A DNA stretch of 64,000 nt, from positions 699,981 to 763,980 of the forward strand of contig JAHBVB010000002.1 of the NCBI GenBank assembly GCA_019637805.1. The letters are read 5' to 3'. The position numbers were made by a program, and so were the translations under genes. Origin of the DNA: Anaerolineales bacterium (GTDB taxonomy: Bacteria; Chloroflexota; Anaerolineae; Anaerolineales; UBA11579). The notes under the pieces were generated by a model, which ran no database searches, had not been told where the DNA came from, and saw only the letters and a list, made by a program, of their open reading frames with translations. Shown here one piece after another: positions 8,123-16,134 of the stretch; positions within the stretch are counted from its first letter, which is position 1, and each line of letters opens with the position of its first letter.

Positions 8123-9043
8123 ATGTCTAATTTCCCTACGCTCTACAACAGTGAAGATGCCTTCCGCGACTATGTCCCGCGCACCCAGGAGTTTATGACG
8201 CTGGGAGCCCAAGCCGGCCTACGGCCCGCAGCCGAAGACAAGGCCCGCGCGGCGCTAGTGGTGATCGATATGCAGAACGACTTTGTGCGCCCGGAGGGCG
8301 CACTCAGCGTGCCCGGCTCCGAGGCCGATCTGCAGCGCCTCGTCGAATTCATTTACAACAAAGCCGAGCAGATCAGTGCTATCTACTGCACGCTGGATTC
8401 GCACTATCCGATGCAGATCTTCTACAGCGAGTGGTGGCACAACCCGGCTACTGGCGAGCAGCCGGCACCTTTCACCGTCATCACCGCCGAAGATCTGGCC
8501 CAGGGTGCATGGGTCGCCCGGCAGGATGCGGAGTGGTCGCAGCACTACGTCACCGAACTGGCCAAGCAGAGCCAGAAACAGCTCATGATCTGGCCCAAGC
8601 ACACCATGGTGGGCACCTGGGGCCAGGCCCTCTCGCCAGCGCTGTACGAGGCGATTGCCTGGCACAGCGCCGCCCGGCAGGCCCAGCCGGTCTTCGTGAC
8701 CAAGGGCGACCTGCCGCAGGTGGAGCGCTACGGGGCGTTTGCGCCAGAGGTGGAATATCCCGGCGACCCGCGCGGCCGGGCCGACCGGACCTTGCTGGAC
8801 GAACTCGCCGGTTACGAGCGCACCTGGTGGGCGGGTGAGGCCGAGACACACTGCGTGATTGCCAGCCAGGTACAGGCGGCGGAGTACTATGCCAGTAAGC
8901 CCCAGGTGCTGGAAGGCATGAACTTCCTAACCGACTGCACCAGCCCTATCCTGCACCCTGAGGTTGACTTCGTCGGCCCGACACGCGCCGAGCAGCAGCG
9001 ACTGGCTGCGCTCGGTGTGAAGCTGGTGAAGAGCACGGATTAG
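8123..9043 (+). CDS. Cysteine hydrolase, isochorismatase/nicotinamidase family
   Basis: A 306-residue protein with the isochorismatase-like fold: ALVVIDMQNDF supplies the catalytic Asp and metal-side residues, IWPKHTMVGT the Lys, and GEAETHCVIASQ the nucleophilic Cys, so the Asp-Lys-Cys triad is complete. Nicotinamidases and related amidohydrolases usually have 180-220 residues. This longer form has an N-terminal extension and extra loops, as seen in the larger nicotinamidase-like subfamily, so nicotinamide is possible but not certain. A GAGGAG ribosome site precedes the ATG, with TATTAT at 8086-8091 as a probable -10 box. The gene ends at a bidirectional terminator shared with the facing operon. 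Confidence 0.8.
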   Translation: MSNFPTLYNSEDAFRDYVPRTQEFMTLGAQAGLRPAAEDKARAALVVIDMQNDFVRPEGALSVPGSEADLQRLVEFIYNKAEQISAIYCTLDSHYPMQIFYSEWWHNPATGEQPAPFTVITAEDLAQGAWVARQDAEWSQHYVTELAKQSQKQLMIWPKHTMVGTWGQALSPALYEAIAWHSAARQAQPVFVTKGDLPQVERYGAFAPEVEYPGDPRGRADRTLLDELAGYERTWWAGEAETHCVIASQVQAAEYYASKPQVLEGMNFLTDCTSPILHPEVDFVGPTRAEQQRLAALGVKLVKSTD

Positions 9044-9051
9044 CTATAGAT

Positions 9052-9087
9052 AAAAAAGAGGCCGGTCTTTTGACCGGCCTCTTTTTT
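9052..9087. terminator. Bidirectional Rho-independent terminator
   Basis: A 16-bp perfect inverted repeat (9052-9067 with 9072-9087) with A6 on one side and T6 on the other, between the convergent hydrolase and pseudo-radical-SAM genes. It can serve both strands. Confidence 0.9.
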
Positions 9088-9118
9088 GTCTATGCAATCT
9101 ACAAGCTGATGATAGGGG

Positions 9119-10297
9119 CTATGCCTTAACCTTCCAGATCTTGCTCCACTTGTCATTCAGCATATTGCCCAAAACTTTTTTGCCGCCCTGTCCTGCCAGC
9201 ACGTCGCCATCCGGCTCGACGTACAGCCAGGCGCGGCCGGCCCCGTCGAGCGCTTTGGTTTTCTGGGCTTTGAGCTCCAGGCTCACCGGGTTTAAGCCTG
9301 AGTAAGGCACCGGCATGTCCCAGACCAGCGGCAAGCCCATATGATTGGCGTGGTCGGCGGCGGTTTGCAGCTTGTCGCTGAGCGTTTCGTCACTCTCGCT
9401 CAACGAAAGGGCGCGCACGCCGCTCTCGGCGATACGGTCGATCAGGCTATTGATCTGCTTGGCGTTCTGCTTGGTCAGCGTCAGGTGGGCGGCGATGAAG
9501 ATGTCATCATCCAGCACCTTGCGCCAGTAGGCAAAACTGGCCAGTGATTCCCAGGTTTCCTCTTTGCTGGGCTGCAGCACGATCATGGCGTGGTCCAGGC
9601 CTGCATCTAATAGGGTCTTCAGGTAACGCGTATCGCCCAGCTTGCGGCCGTCGGTGATCAGGCCGCTCACCAAGCCGTGCTCTTCGGCGCGCTGCAGCAG
9701 TTGCGGCAGATCCTCACGCAGGGTGGGTTCGCCGCCGGTGAACAGCACATGCGGGATGCCGATTTCGTAGGCCCTGTCGATGATCTGCGTCCACTCTTCG
9801 GTGCTGAGCTCGCGGGTCACGCGCTTGGTGGGCGCCGCATCGCGCGGGGCTCCGGCGGGCAGCTTGTAAGTCAGCGCGCAATCCAGCCGATAGGGCGCGG
9901 TCATCGAGTCGGTATAGGGCGCCTGGCGTTCCAGGTTCAGGTAGGTCACCGGGTCCAGGTCGGGCGTCTCGATCAATGTTTGCAGGCTTTGCGCAAAGTT
10001 GGCGTAATCGGTGGTTGCCTGTTTTTTGCTGACCCGGTAGCGTTGGCTGATTTTGGCGGCAACTTCATCCGGAGGGGTTAGATGGATGAAGTGATACGCA
10101 TATTCTGCGGCGGACTGGTTGAGGTGCATCACCGTCGAGGCATTCAATACCAGCAGTCCCTGGCCGTTCGGCTCCACGCGCAGATGCAAGCGGTAGTGGA
10201 AGGGATGGCTGGCCGGCGCCGTGTAAGTATAAAAGCCCGGCTCCAGGGGAGCGGCGCGCTCAGTGTCGTTCAAGCCCAGGCGTTCTCGCCAGCCCAT
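9119..10297 (-). CDS. Degenerate radical SAM paralogue lacking all cluster cysteines
   Basis: A 392-residue protein homologous along its length to the radical SAM enzyme at 5517: the RRE-like region keeps RLHLRVEPNGQG and MHLNQSA, the barrel keeps HVLFTGGEPTLREDLPQLL, and the C-terminal part keeps YVEPDGDVL and LGNMLNDKWSKIW. The CxxxCxxC loop is replaced by an equally placed KLPAGAPRDAAPTK stretch, and the SPASM cysteines are gone: only one Cys remains in the whole protein. It cannot bind a [4Fe-4S] cluster in the usual way, so it is probably a pseudoenzyme, perhaps a substrate-binding or scaffold partner. The ATG at 10297 overlaps the stop of the DUF2207 gene by one base (TGATG), behind GGAGGAG, so the two are translationally coupled. 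The frame is intact, arguing against a pseudogene. Confidence 0.85.
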   Translation of the reverse strand: MGWRERLGLNDTERAAPLEPGFYTYTAPASHPFHYRLHLRVEPNGQGLLVLNASTVMHLNQSAAEYAYHFIHLTPPDEVAAKISQRYRVSKKQATTDYANFAQSLQTLIETPDLDPVTYLNLERQAPYTDSMTAPYRLDCALTYKLPAGAPRDAAPTKRVTRELSTEEWTQIIDRAYEIGIPHVLFTGGEPTLREDLPQLLQRAEEHGLVSGLITDGRKLGDTRYLKTLLDAGLDHAMIVLQPSKEETWESLASFAYWRKVLDDDIFIAAHLTLTKQNAKQINSLIDRIAESGVRALSLSESDETLSDKLQTAADHANHMGLPLVWDMPVPYSGLNPVSLELKAQKTKALDGAGRAWLYVEPDGDVLAGQGGKKVLGNMLNDKWSKIWKVKA

Positions 10298-12021
10298 CAG
10301 CGGCCTCCTCCAGCGCAAGCGCAGGCGCAGCCGGCACAAGCGCAGGCGCAGGAACTGCCACCCCCGCTGAAGCCGCCGCCGCTGCTGCTGGTGCGGCTGG
10401 GCGGGGGCGGCGGGTTGGTCACTTTGGTTACGCCGCCGGTAAAGTCGCTCAGGTTGCCCACCACGCCGCCGGCCATGTTCTGCACGCCCTGCACCATGGA
10501 GGCAGCGAAATCCGCCCCCGGCAGGGTGGGCAGCGAAACACCGCCGCCCGTGCTCTTGGTTGGCGCACCGGGGCCGCTGCGGCCCCCGCCGCCCGCGCCG
10601 GCCGTGCGGAAGGTGGGGTCATAGCTGCCCCACCAGCGCGGCACATACACGGAACGCCCGCCACCGCCGAAGACGTCTTGCGTGCGGCGGTTGTAATCCT
10701 TGTCCATCATGGTCCATTCCAGGTTCTCTTCGTACAGTTGGCTCTGGACCTTGGGTGTGTCGGCTGCCTCCACTTGCTTCCAGGCATCCTCAGAAATCTT
10801 GCGATAGAAGTCGACGGTCTCACGCTTGCTGAAGCCGCGCATCTTGGTGGCCACGCCCTTGACCAGGCGCACCATCATGTCTTGCAGTTCTTTGCGGCGC
10901 TTGGTCTTGTTGCTCTGGGCGAAGGCGCCCAGGAATTCCATCTCGTAATCGCGCAGGCCGGCCTCGGCGGGCAGCGGCGAGGCCACTTTGAGTTCCAGTG
11001 GATCACGTTTCTCCACCTCGGCCGCGCCCTTTTTGATCGCCGAGAACAGCATCATGGTCAAGATCTTGTCCATGGGCTGTTCCAGCAGAATAGCCGCTTC
11101 TGGGGCGGTTAGGCCGCGCTTGATGCCGTGGCCTTCAATCGAGATCTTGGGTGGCAGGTATTGCATGCGGCGCCGGCGGTCTGCCGCCACTGCCACCCAG
11201 ATAATGATGCCCATGATCAGGCCGAAGCAGCAGCACACCAGCATGGTGATGACGAAGTCCGGGTCCAGGCCCAGGCGCTGCCAGATGTTGGGTTGCTGGA
11301 TGGTGCTGGCGGGCACGTAGTGAGTGGGAAAAGACGCGCCGAAGATGTACTCACGCGAGGGACTGGCGCTGGGGTTGCGCCAGGTATAGGTGATGCGGCC
11401 CTGGTTATCCCGGCCGGTTACCGGCTCGTCCGGGAACCCCACGTGGCCTTCGGTGTGCCAGCGCGGCTCAGCCGGCTGCACACCGGGGGGCAGGTGGAAG
11501 ATGACGGTCAGGTCTGTCGTGCCGTAGGTGAATTCACTGCCGAAGTAATTCGGCATAAACAAAGCGCTGGCGTAATCGTCGTCCAGGTTGTCGGTATACA
11601 GTACCTGGCGGATGCCGGTCACGCGGGCGCGGAAAGTGCCGCTGCCGCCGGCCGGGATGGGATTGCTAAAGTAGATGGCGGGGCCGGCATCAATGTAAGG
11701 AGATTGCGCCTCGATGCGTGATGCCGCCTGGCCGTTCATGGATGCCGTGATGTTGCCGGCAGAATATTGCCGGTTGGGCAGGCCCAGGTCCACCACGTCG
11801 ATGGGATGCGCCCCTGTGCCGTTTTGGAAAACAACTTCATAGTCAACCGTGACGGTGCCGTCGCTCTCCCAGTACACATCCACCCAGGCGCGTGGCACAG
11901 CGAAATAATAGTCCTGGGCCGAGACACTGAACGGCATGGCCAGCATGACCAGCAGGCCGAGCAGCAGCAGGGCAGAACGCCAGGACGGCTTGCGCAGGTT
12001 CTGCAAAAACTGTCTTACCAT
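10297..12021 (-). CDS. DUF2207-type membrane protein with Cys-Ala-rich cytoplasmic tail
   Basis: A 574-residue protein: signal peptide (residues 1-30), an extracytoplasmic beta-rich domain (to about 260), a membrane helix containing CCCFGLIMGIIIWVAVA, then a cytoplasmic domain starting GIKRGLT that matches the protein at 7211. A Gly/Pro-rich linker ends in a striking tail whose last 19 residues hold six cysteines at 558, 560, 562, 565, 567 and 569, alternating with alanine (CACACAGCACACA), closed by GGGR. The tail should lie in the cytoplasm, within reach of a modifying enzyme. The start overlaps the upstream zinc-ribbon gene by 7 bases and the stop overlaps the pseudo-radical-SAM start, so the three form one coupled operon. 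DUF2207 function is unknown; a metal-binding or modified-peptide role is inferred. Confidence 0.85.
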   Translation of the reverse strand: MVRQFLQNLRKPSWRSALLLLGLLVMLAMPFSVSAQDYYFAVPRAWVDVYWESDGTVTVDYEVVFQNGTGAHPIDVVDLGLPNRQYSAGNITASMNGQAASRIEAQSPYIDAGPAIYFSNPIPAGGSGTFRARVTGIRQVLYTDNLDDDYASALFMPNYFGSEFTYGTTDLTVIFHLPPGVQPAEPRWHTEGHVGFPDEPVTGRDNQGRITYTWRNPSASPSREYIFGASFPTHYVPASTIQQPNIWQRLGLDPDFVITMLVCCCFGLIMGIIIWVAVAADRRRRMQYLPPKISIEGHGIKRGLTAPEAAILLEQPMDKILTMMLFSAIKKGAAEVEKRDPLELKVASPLPAEAGLRDYEMEFLGAFAQSNKTKRRKELQDMMVRLVKGVATKMRGFSKRETVDFYRKISEDAWKQVEAADTPKVQSQLYEENLEWTMMDKDYNRRTQDVFGGGGRSVYVPRWWGSYDPTFRTAGAGGGGRSGPGAPTKSTGGGVSLPTLPGADFAASMVQGVQNMAGGVVGNLSDFTGGVTKVTNPPPPPSRTSSSGGGFSGGGSSCACACAGCACACAGGGR

Positions 12022-12371
12022 TTGGGTTTCTCTTCGACTTGATAGACAGCCCCACAATAGGGGCATTCGACGTTGAGCGCGCCGCCCACCAGGCGCACGT
12101 TTTCACTGCTCAGCGCGCCGCCGCACTGGCGGCACTGGAAGTTCTCCAGATTGACATCGCCGGTGAGCTCTACCTGATAGGTTACCTTGTGTTCTTGGGC
12201 AGCGGGTTCTTTGCGGTTCACGTACCAAATGATGCCCAAACCAATTGCGGTGCTGATGGCGCCAACTGCGATCCAACCAATGCCGCCGCCTTGATCACTG
12301 AACGCACCCCATATAAATAGCACGCCAAAAAAGACCAAAATGGCGGCGAAAATATTGCCAGCTGTCTTCAT
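12015..12371 (-). CDS. Small membrane protein with C-terminal zinc ribbon
   Basis: A 118-residue protein with two membrane helices (about residues 6-24 and 30-50) and a cytoplasmic C-terminal rubredoxin-like zinc ribbon: FQCRQCGGAL and ECPYCGAVY give two CxxC knuckles. No homologous function is recognised. The ATG at 12371 follows an AAGGAG site. The stop codon overlaps the DUF2207 start by 7 bases, so the protein is made together with the Cys-tail protein and the pseudo-radical-SAM protein. It may chaperone metal or assist assembly of that membrane complex, which is speculation. Confidence 0.75.
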   Translation of the reverse strand: MKTAGNIFAAILVFFGVLFIWGAFSDQGGGIGWIAVGAISTAIGLGIIWYVNRKEPAAQEHKVTYQVELTGDVNLENFQCRQCGGALSSENVRLVGGALNVECPYCGAVYQVEEKPKW

Positions 12372-12394
12372 TGAGAACTCCTTGTGTCTTCCGT

Positions 12395-12400
12395 AGTGTA
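12395..12400 (-). promoter_or_regulatory. Possible -10 box for the zinc-ribbon/DUF2207 operon
   Basis: TACACT on the minus strand, 23 bases before the ATG at 12371, leaving room for the AAGGAG ribosome site. No convincing -35 box. Confidence 0.35.
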
Positions 12401-12444
12401 GCCGATTTTTTGGCAAATCTTCGCTATCAGAGTGGCTAGAGGGT

Positions 12445-12450
12445 TAGAAT
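12445..12450 (+). promoter_or_regulatory. Possible -10 box for citrate synthase
   Basis: TAGAAT, 32 bases before the ATG at 12483, with a GGAGCAGGT ribosome site between. The -35 element is not recognisable. Confidence 0.35.
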
Positions 12451-12482
12451 GGGGCCAATTCATCAGAGGTTTAGGAGCAGGT

Positions 12483-13619
12483 ATGTCGCAGAATACTTAT
12501 GTGCCGGGGCTGGAGGGCGTGGTAGCCGCCCAGACCCGGATGAGCAAAGTGGATGGTTTGGCGGGGGAATTGGTCATCGGCGGATTCAAATTAGAAACGA
12601 TTGCCGATAAAGCTAGTTACGAAGAAATGGTCTACCAGTTGTGGTACGGCCAGTTACCAACAGAAATTGACCTGCAGACTTTCACTGCTGAGCTGGCCGC
12701 GCTGCGCAGCCTGCCGGCCGCCGCGCTGGATCTATTGCGTTCCATTGCCCACAAAGATCTGGACATGATGGATGCGTTGCGTGTAGCCACAGGCGTGCTG
12801 GGCACTGAAACTGATGCGCAGGACAGCGATGAGTGGCTGGCGAAGCGGCTGCTGGCCGCCACACCCACGATTGTGGCCGCCGCCTGGCGCCTGCGCAACG
12901 GCCAAGAGCCGCTGTCGCCGGACCCCAAACTGGCGCATGCGGCCAATTATCTGTACATGCTCGAGGGTCAGGCGCCCAGTGCGGCGCGTGCCCGCGGCTT
13001 GGAAACCTATTTGAACACCGTCATCGACCATGGCCTCAACGCTTCGACCTTCACAGCACGCGTGATCGCCTCCACCGGCTCGGATTTCGTCTCGGCGATT
13101 GTCGGCGCGATTGGCGCGCTGAAAGGCCCGCTGCACGGCGGCGCGCCCGGCCCGGCGCTGGACATGGTTTTCGAGATCGGCGAGGTCAGCCGCGCCGAAG
13201 AAGTGCTGCGCAAGAAGCTGGATGCCGGCGAGCGCCTGATGGGCTTCGGCCACCGTGTCTACAAGGTGCGTGACCCGCGTGCCGACGTGTTGGCCAAGGC
13301 GGCGCGTGAATTCTATGAAGCCGATGGCGATATGCAGCTGTACCATTTGGTGGAAGAGGTCGAGAAGATCGCCATCCGCGTGTTGGAGGAGCACAAGCCC
13401 GGCCGCAACCTGCAAACCAACGTGGAGTTTTACACGGCGCTATTGCTGCACGGCCTGGGCTTCTCCGTGCCCTGCTTTACGCCCACCTTTGCCGTGGGCC
13501 GGGTGGGCGGCTGGCTGGCGCACTGCTTCGAGCAGCGCGAGAACGCCCGCATCATCCGCCCGCAATCGGAGTTCATCGGCGATGATAACCGTGCATGGGT
13601 TGAGGTTAGCCAGCGCTAG
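12483..13619 (+). CDS. Citrate synthase family enzyme (citrate/2-methylcitrate synthase)
   Basis: A 378-residue cytosolic enzyme of the type that condenses acetyl-CoA (or propionyl-CoA) with oxaloacetate. Catalytic residues align with the family: H218 in LHGGAPGPA and H257 in GFGHRVYK, with the oxaloacetate/CoA-binding IDHGLNASTFT upstream. The third catalytic residue, normally Asp in NVDFYS, is Glu here (E315 in NVEFYTALLL); a similar Glu may be usual in the 'citrate synthase 2' branch, so this may mark the subfamily rather than a defect. The length matches short type II-like bacterial enzymes. The start was chosen at 12483 because of the nearby GGAGCAGG site. The last 14 bases overlap the facing glycosyltransferase gene. 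Confidence 0.9.
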   Translation: MSQNTYVPGLEGVVAAQTRMSKVDGLAGELVIGGFKLETIADKASYEEMVYQLWYGQLPTEIDLQTFTAELAALRSLPAAALDLLRSIAHKDLDMMDALRVATGVLGTETDAQDSDEWLAKRLLAATPTIVAAAWRLRNGQEPLSPDPKLAHAANYLYMLEGQAPSAARARGLETYLNTVIDHGLNASTFTARVIASTGSDFVSAIVGAIGALKGPLHGGAPGPALDMVFEIGEVSRAEEVLRKKLDAGERLMGFGHRVYKVRDPRADVLAKAAREFYEADGDMQLYHLVEEVEKIAIRVLEEHKPGRNLQTNVEFYTALLLHGLGFSVPCFTPTFAVGRVGGWLAHCFEQRENARIIRPQSEFIGDDNRAWVEVSQR

Positions 13620-14793
13620 ATTTGGCCAGCACTGTGGCGTAAGCTTCCATCAGCAATTCATAGTTCTTGTCAGGCGCGTATCGCTCTTCGTATACGCGCC
13701 TGGCTTTTAAGCCCAGTGTGGCCATATGGGCCGGATTCTCCCATGCCCAGCGTACTTTATTTGCCAGGTCTTTGGCATTTCCCGGCTGGACGTGCAAGCC
13801 ATTAACACCGTCTTGGATCATCTCGGCCATTACCCCGTGGCTGGATGCCAACACGGGCACACCGCAGGCCAGCGCCTCTGCGGCCACAAAACCAAAGGTT
13901 TCATAAAACCCCTCAGAAGGCCACACCAAAAAACGGGCGCCTTTGATAAGTTCGATCAGCTCGGCTTCCGAGAGCCGCTCAACCAACTGGATGTTTGGAT
14001 TGTCGGCGGCGGCCAATTGCACCTGGGGCAGCAGGGGGCCGCTGCCGCGCACGCTCAGCGGGATCTCTGGCAGATGCTCCCAGGCGCGCAGCAACGTGGC
14101 GATGCCCTTTTCGGGATCCAGCCGGCCAATGAATAAGGCGTAGTCGCCCTGGCCTGGGCTGCGGATCTGCGGGTCTGGCGAGACAAAATGCGGTTTGATC
14201 AGCAACTTGTCCGCGGCCAGTCCGGCTTCAATGAACATGTCTCTATAGAACTGGGTCGCCACAAAAAAGGCGGCGACCCTGCGTTTCCAGGTTTTGAGCA
14301 GCTTATGGCTGGTTAGCATGGTCGCTACGGCCGCAGTTTGGCTGCGCGAATCGCGGTAGCACGCGTGAAGAATGCCCGGCCAGGCCAGGGTTTTGTTCAT
14401 ACAATCCTGGCATACCCGCCCCTGGCGGTACAGGCTGGCTGCTGGGCAGATCAGGCGCGGGTTGTCCAGAGATTGCACTACGGGCACGCCTTCGGCTGCA
14501 CAGGCATAGTAGGCGGCTGGCGAGATCATAAAATGCGTGTTGTGAAAATGGGCCAGTTGTGGTCTCTCTTGCTGCACGATCTCGCGAATTTGTCGGGCAG
14601 CCTGGACGGACCAAGTCATGCGCGCTGGGATGCCTGCCTTTGCCAGCAAGCCCATCTGTTGCACTTCTTGATTGCTGCGTTCATAGGTGATGACCTGATG
14701 GCCGTGTTGCCGCAGCAAGGCGACTTCACGCTCATAGGCTGTGTCTTCGCCGCCGGGCAACTGGTAATAGTTGTGCACTGCCAGGATCTTCAT
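13606..14793 (-). CDS. Glycosyltransferase family 4 (GT-B fold)
   Basis: A 395-residue protein. The N-terminal half starts MKILAVHNYYQLPGGEDT, a Gly-Gly acceptor-side loop usual in GT4 enzymes. The C-terminal half has the nucleotide-sugar site FIGRLDPEKGIATLL and the E-x7-E motif region PSEGFYETFGFVAAEALACGVPVLAS. It probably adds a sugar to a lipid-linked surface polysaccharide unit on the cytoplasmic face. A CxxC-type segment (LICPAASLYRQGRVCQDC) is common in this subgroup. It is translationally coupled to the flippase upstream (4-base ATGA overlap, 14790-14793). Confidence 0.85.
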   Translation of the reverse strand: MKILAVHNYYQLPGGEDTAYEREVALLRQHGHQVITYERSNQEVQQMGLLAKAGIPARMTWSVQAARQIREIVQQERPQLAHFHNTHFMISPAAYYACAAEGVPVVQSLDNPRLICPAASLYRQGRVCQDCMNKTLAWPGILHACYRDSRSQTAAVATMLTSHKLLKTWKRRVAAFFVATQFYRDMFIEAGLAADKLLIKPHFVSPDPQIRSPGQGDYALFIGRLDPEKGIATLLRAWEHLPEIPLSVRGSGPLLPQVQLAAADNPNIQLVERLSEAELIELIKGARFLVWPSEGFYETFGFVAAEALACGVPVLASSHGVMAEMIQDGVNGLHVQPGNAKDLANKVRWAWENPAHMATLGLKARRVYEERYAPDKNYELLMEAYATVLAKSSAG

Positions 14794-16061
14794 ATTGCTT
14801 TGTCCACGGTCTGCAGATCTCTATAGAGGAAGAGGGCGGCCGCCGCAAATGCTAGCGCCTGGCCGATCAGCGCGCCGGCAATGCCGTAGCTCAGGGTTAG
14901 CCCTGTGCCCAAGCTAACCGCCAGCAGCGCGGCGATCAAATACCCCTGCATGACTTGCCGCGGGCGCTCCATGGCGCGCAGGCTATTTTCCAACAGTGCG
15001 ACGACCCCGAACAGCAGTGGCACCGCCCCAGCGAAGAGCAGCAATCGGCTTGCCTGGTGATACTGGTCGACGTATAGCAGTCGAAAGATGGGTTCGTGCA
15101 GCCCGGCGAGCAGCAGCCAGTACAACGCGGCCAGGCCAACAAAGCCGCCCAGGAAGCGTTGGGTGGCGTGTAGGACAGGCTGGGAGCCTGACTCGCTATA
15201 GGTTTTCGCCAATTGCGGTAATGTGAGCGTAGTGATTGCCATAGTGCTTTGCATGAGGGGCGTCAGTGTATTGCTGATGGCGCGTAACGCAGCTGGCCCT
15301 TGCAATCCATCTATGTATGGTAAGAGGAAGAATACGTTGAGCGGCACCCAGATAAGCACCGCGGTCCCCGCTGACCAACGGGCGTAGCCCCACTGGGCCG
15401 CCCACAACTCGCTCGGATTCAGTGCGAGTATCGTCTGGTTGGGAATGGGGAAGACTTTTTTCCCGAAGAGCAGGCAGATCAACAGGCTGGAGGCACCCAT
15501 CCATAAGTAGGCCGCTAAGGGTGTGAGCTGTGCATTTTGCTGGCTGGTCCACAGCCCGGCCAGCAGGCAAAATGCAAAAAGCAAACTAGCCAGGGCGGCT
15601 TGCCGGGCCTGGCCTTGCAAGTAAAAGGCGCGGCGCACAAGCCAGGCTGACAGGATCCAAGGCCCGGCAAGGCAAGCCCCCAGCAGAGCTTGGGCCAGTG
15701 TTGCCAGGCCTGTGTAGTGCGCCGCCCCCGCAGCTAGGCCCAGCAACGCTGTGGCCAGCAGGCTGAACCCCAAATGGCCTCTGAGCAGAAAGCGCAAATA
15801 TGCTCCCTGATGAGCACGGAAGCGGCCCGCGGCGAAAATTAGCATCGGGTCGCTGAGTACGGCGGTGTGAACCGCCCCAAAGAACAGGAAAATGGCAAAG
15901 CTCAAGGCAAATGCGCCAAATGCCTCTGGCTGCAGCCACCGCGCCAGTAAGATATTGGCAATGAAGTTGGCCCCGGAGAATAGCCACTGATCGGCCAGGC
16001 TCCAGGTGCCGCGTTGCAACCAGAGCTGGATTTTTGGGGAAATGGCCGGGAATTTTGCCAA
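14790..16061 (-). CDS. Oligosaccharide flippase (Wzx-like, MATE/MOP superfamily)
   Basis: A 423-residue polytopic protein with about twelve hydrophobic segments and the N-terminal signature SLADQWLFSGANFIANILLARWLQPEAFGAFAL typical of Wzx/polysaccharide exporters. It should flip lipid-linked repeat units across the cytoplasmic membrane for the polysaccharide locus around it. The start is a TTG at 16061 behind AGAGG; no in-frame ATG lies nearby, so the exact start is uncertain. It is divergent from the GT26 gene (73-base gap) and coupled to the GT4 gene downstream. Confidence 0.8.
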   Translation of the reverse strand: MAKFPAISPKIQLWLQRGTWSLADQWLFSGANFIANILLARWLQPEAFGAFALSFAIFLFFGAVHTAVLSDPMLIFAAGRFRAHQGAYLRFLLRGHLGFSLLATALLGLAAGAAHYTGLATLAQALLGACLAGPWILSAWLVRRAFYLQGQARQAALASLLFAFCLLAGLWTSQQNAQLTPLAAYLWMGASSLLICLLFGKKVFPIPNQTILALNPSELWAAQWGYARWSAGTAVLIWVPLNVFFLLPYIDGLQGPAALRAISNTLTPLMQSTMAITTLTLPQLAKTYSESGSQPVLHATQRFLGGFVGLAALYWLLLAGLHEPIFRLLYVDQYHQASRLLLFAGAVPLLFGVVALLENSLRAMERPRQVMQGYLIAALLAVSLGTGLTLSYGIAGALIGQALAFAAAALFLYRDLQTVDKAI

Positions 16062-16098
16062 GGATGCCTCTGGGCTGTTTGTACCATGCTTCCGCGGC

Positions 16099-16125
16099 TT
16101 GCAAATTGCAATCCAAGCCTATAAT
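16099..16125 (+). promoter_or_regulatory. Promoter of the polysaccharide operon
   Basis: TTGCAA (16099-16104), 15-base spacer, TATAAT (16120-16125), then 9 bases to the ATG at 16135. There is hardly room for a leader, so the transcript is nearly or fully leaderless. Confidence 0.55.
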
Positions 16126-16134
16126 TTCTGTGGG

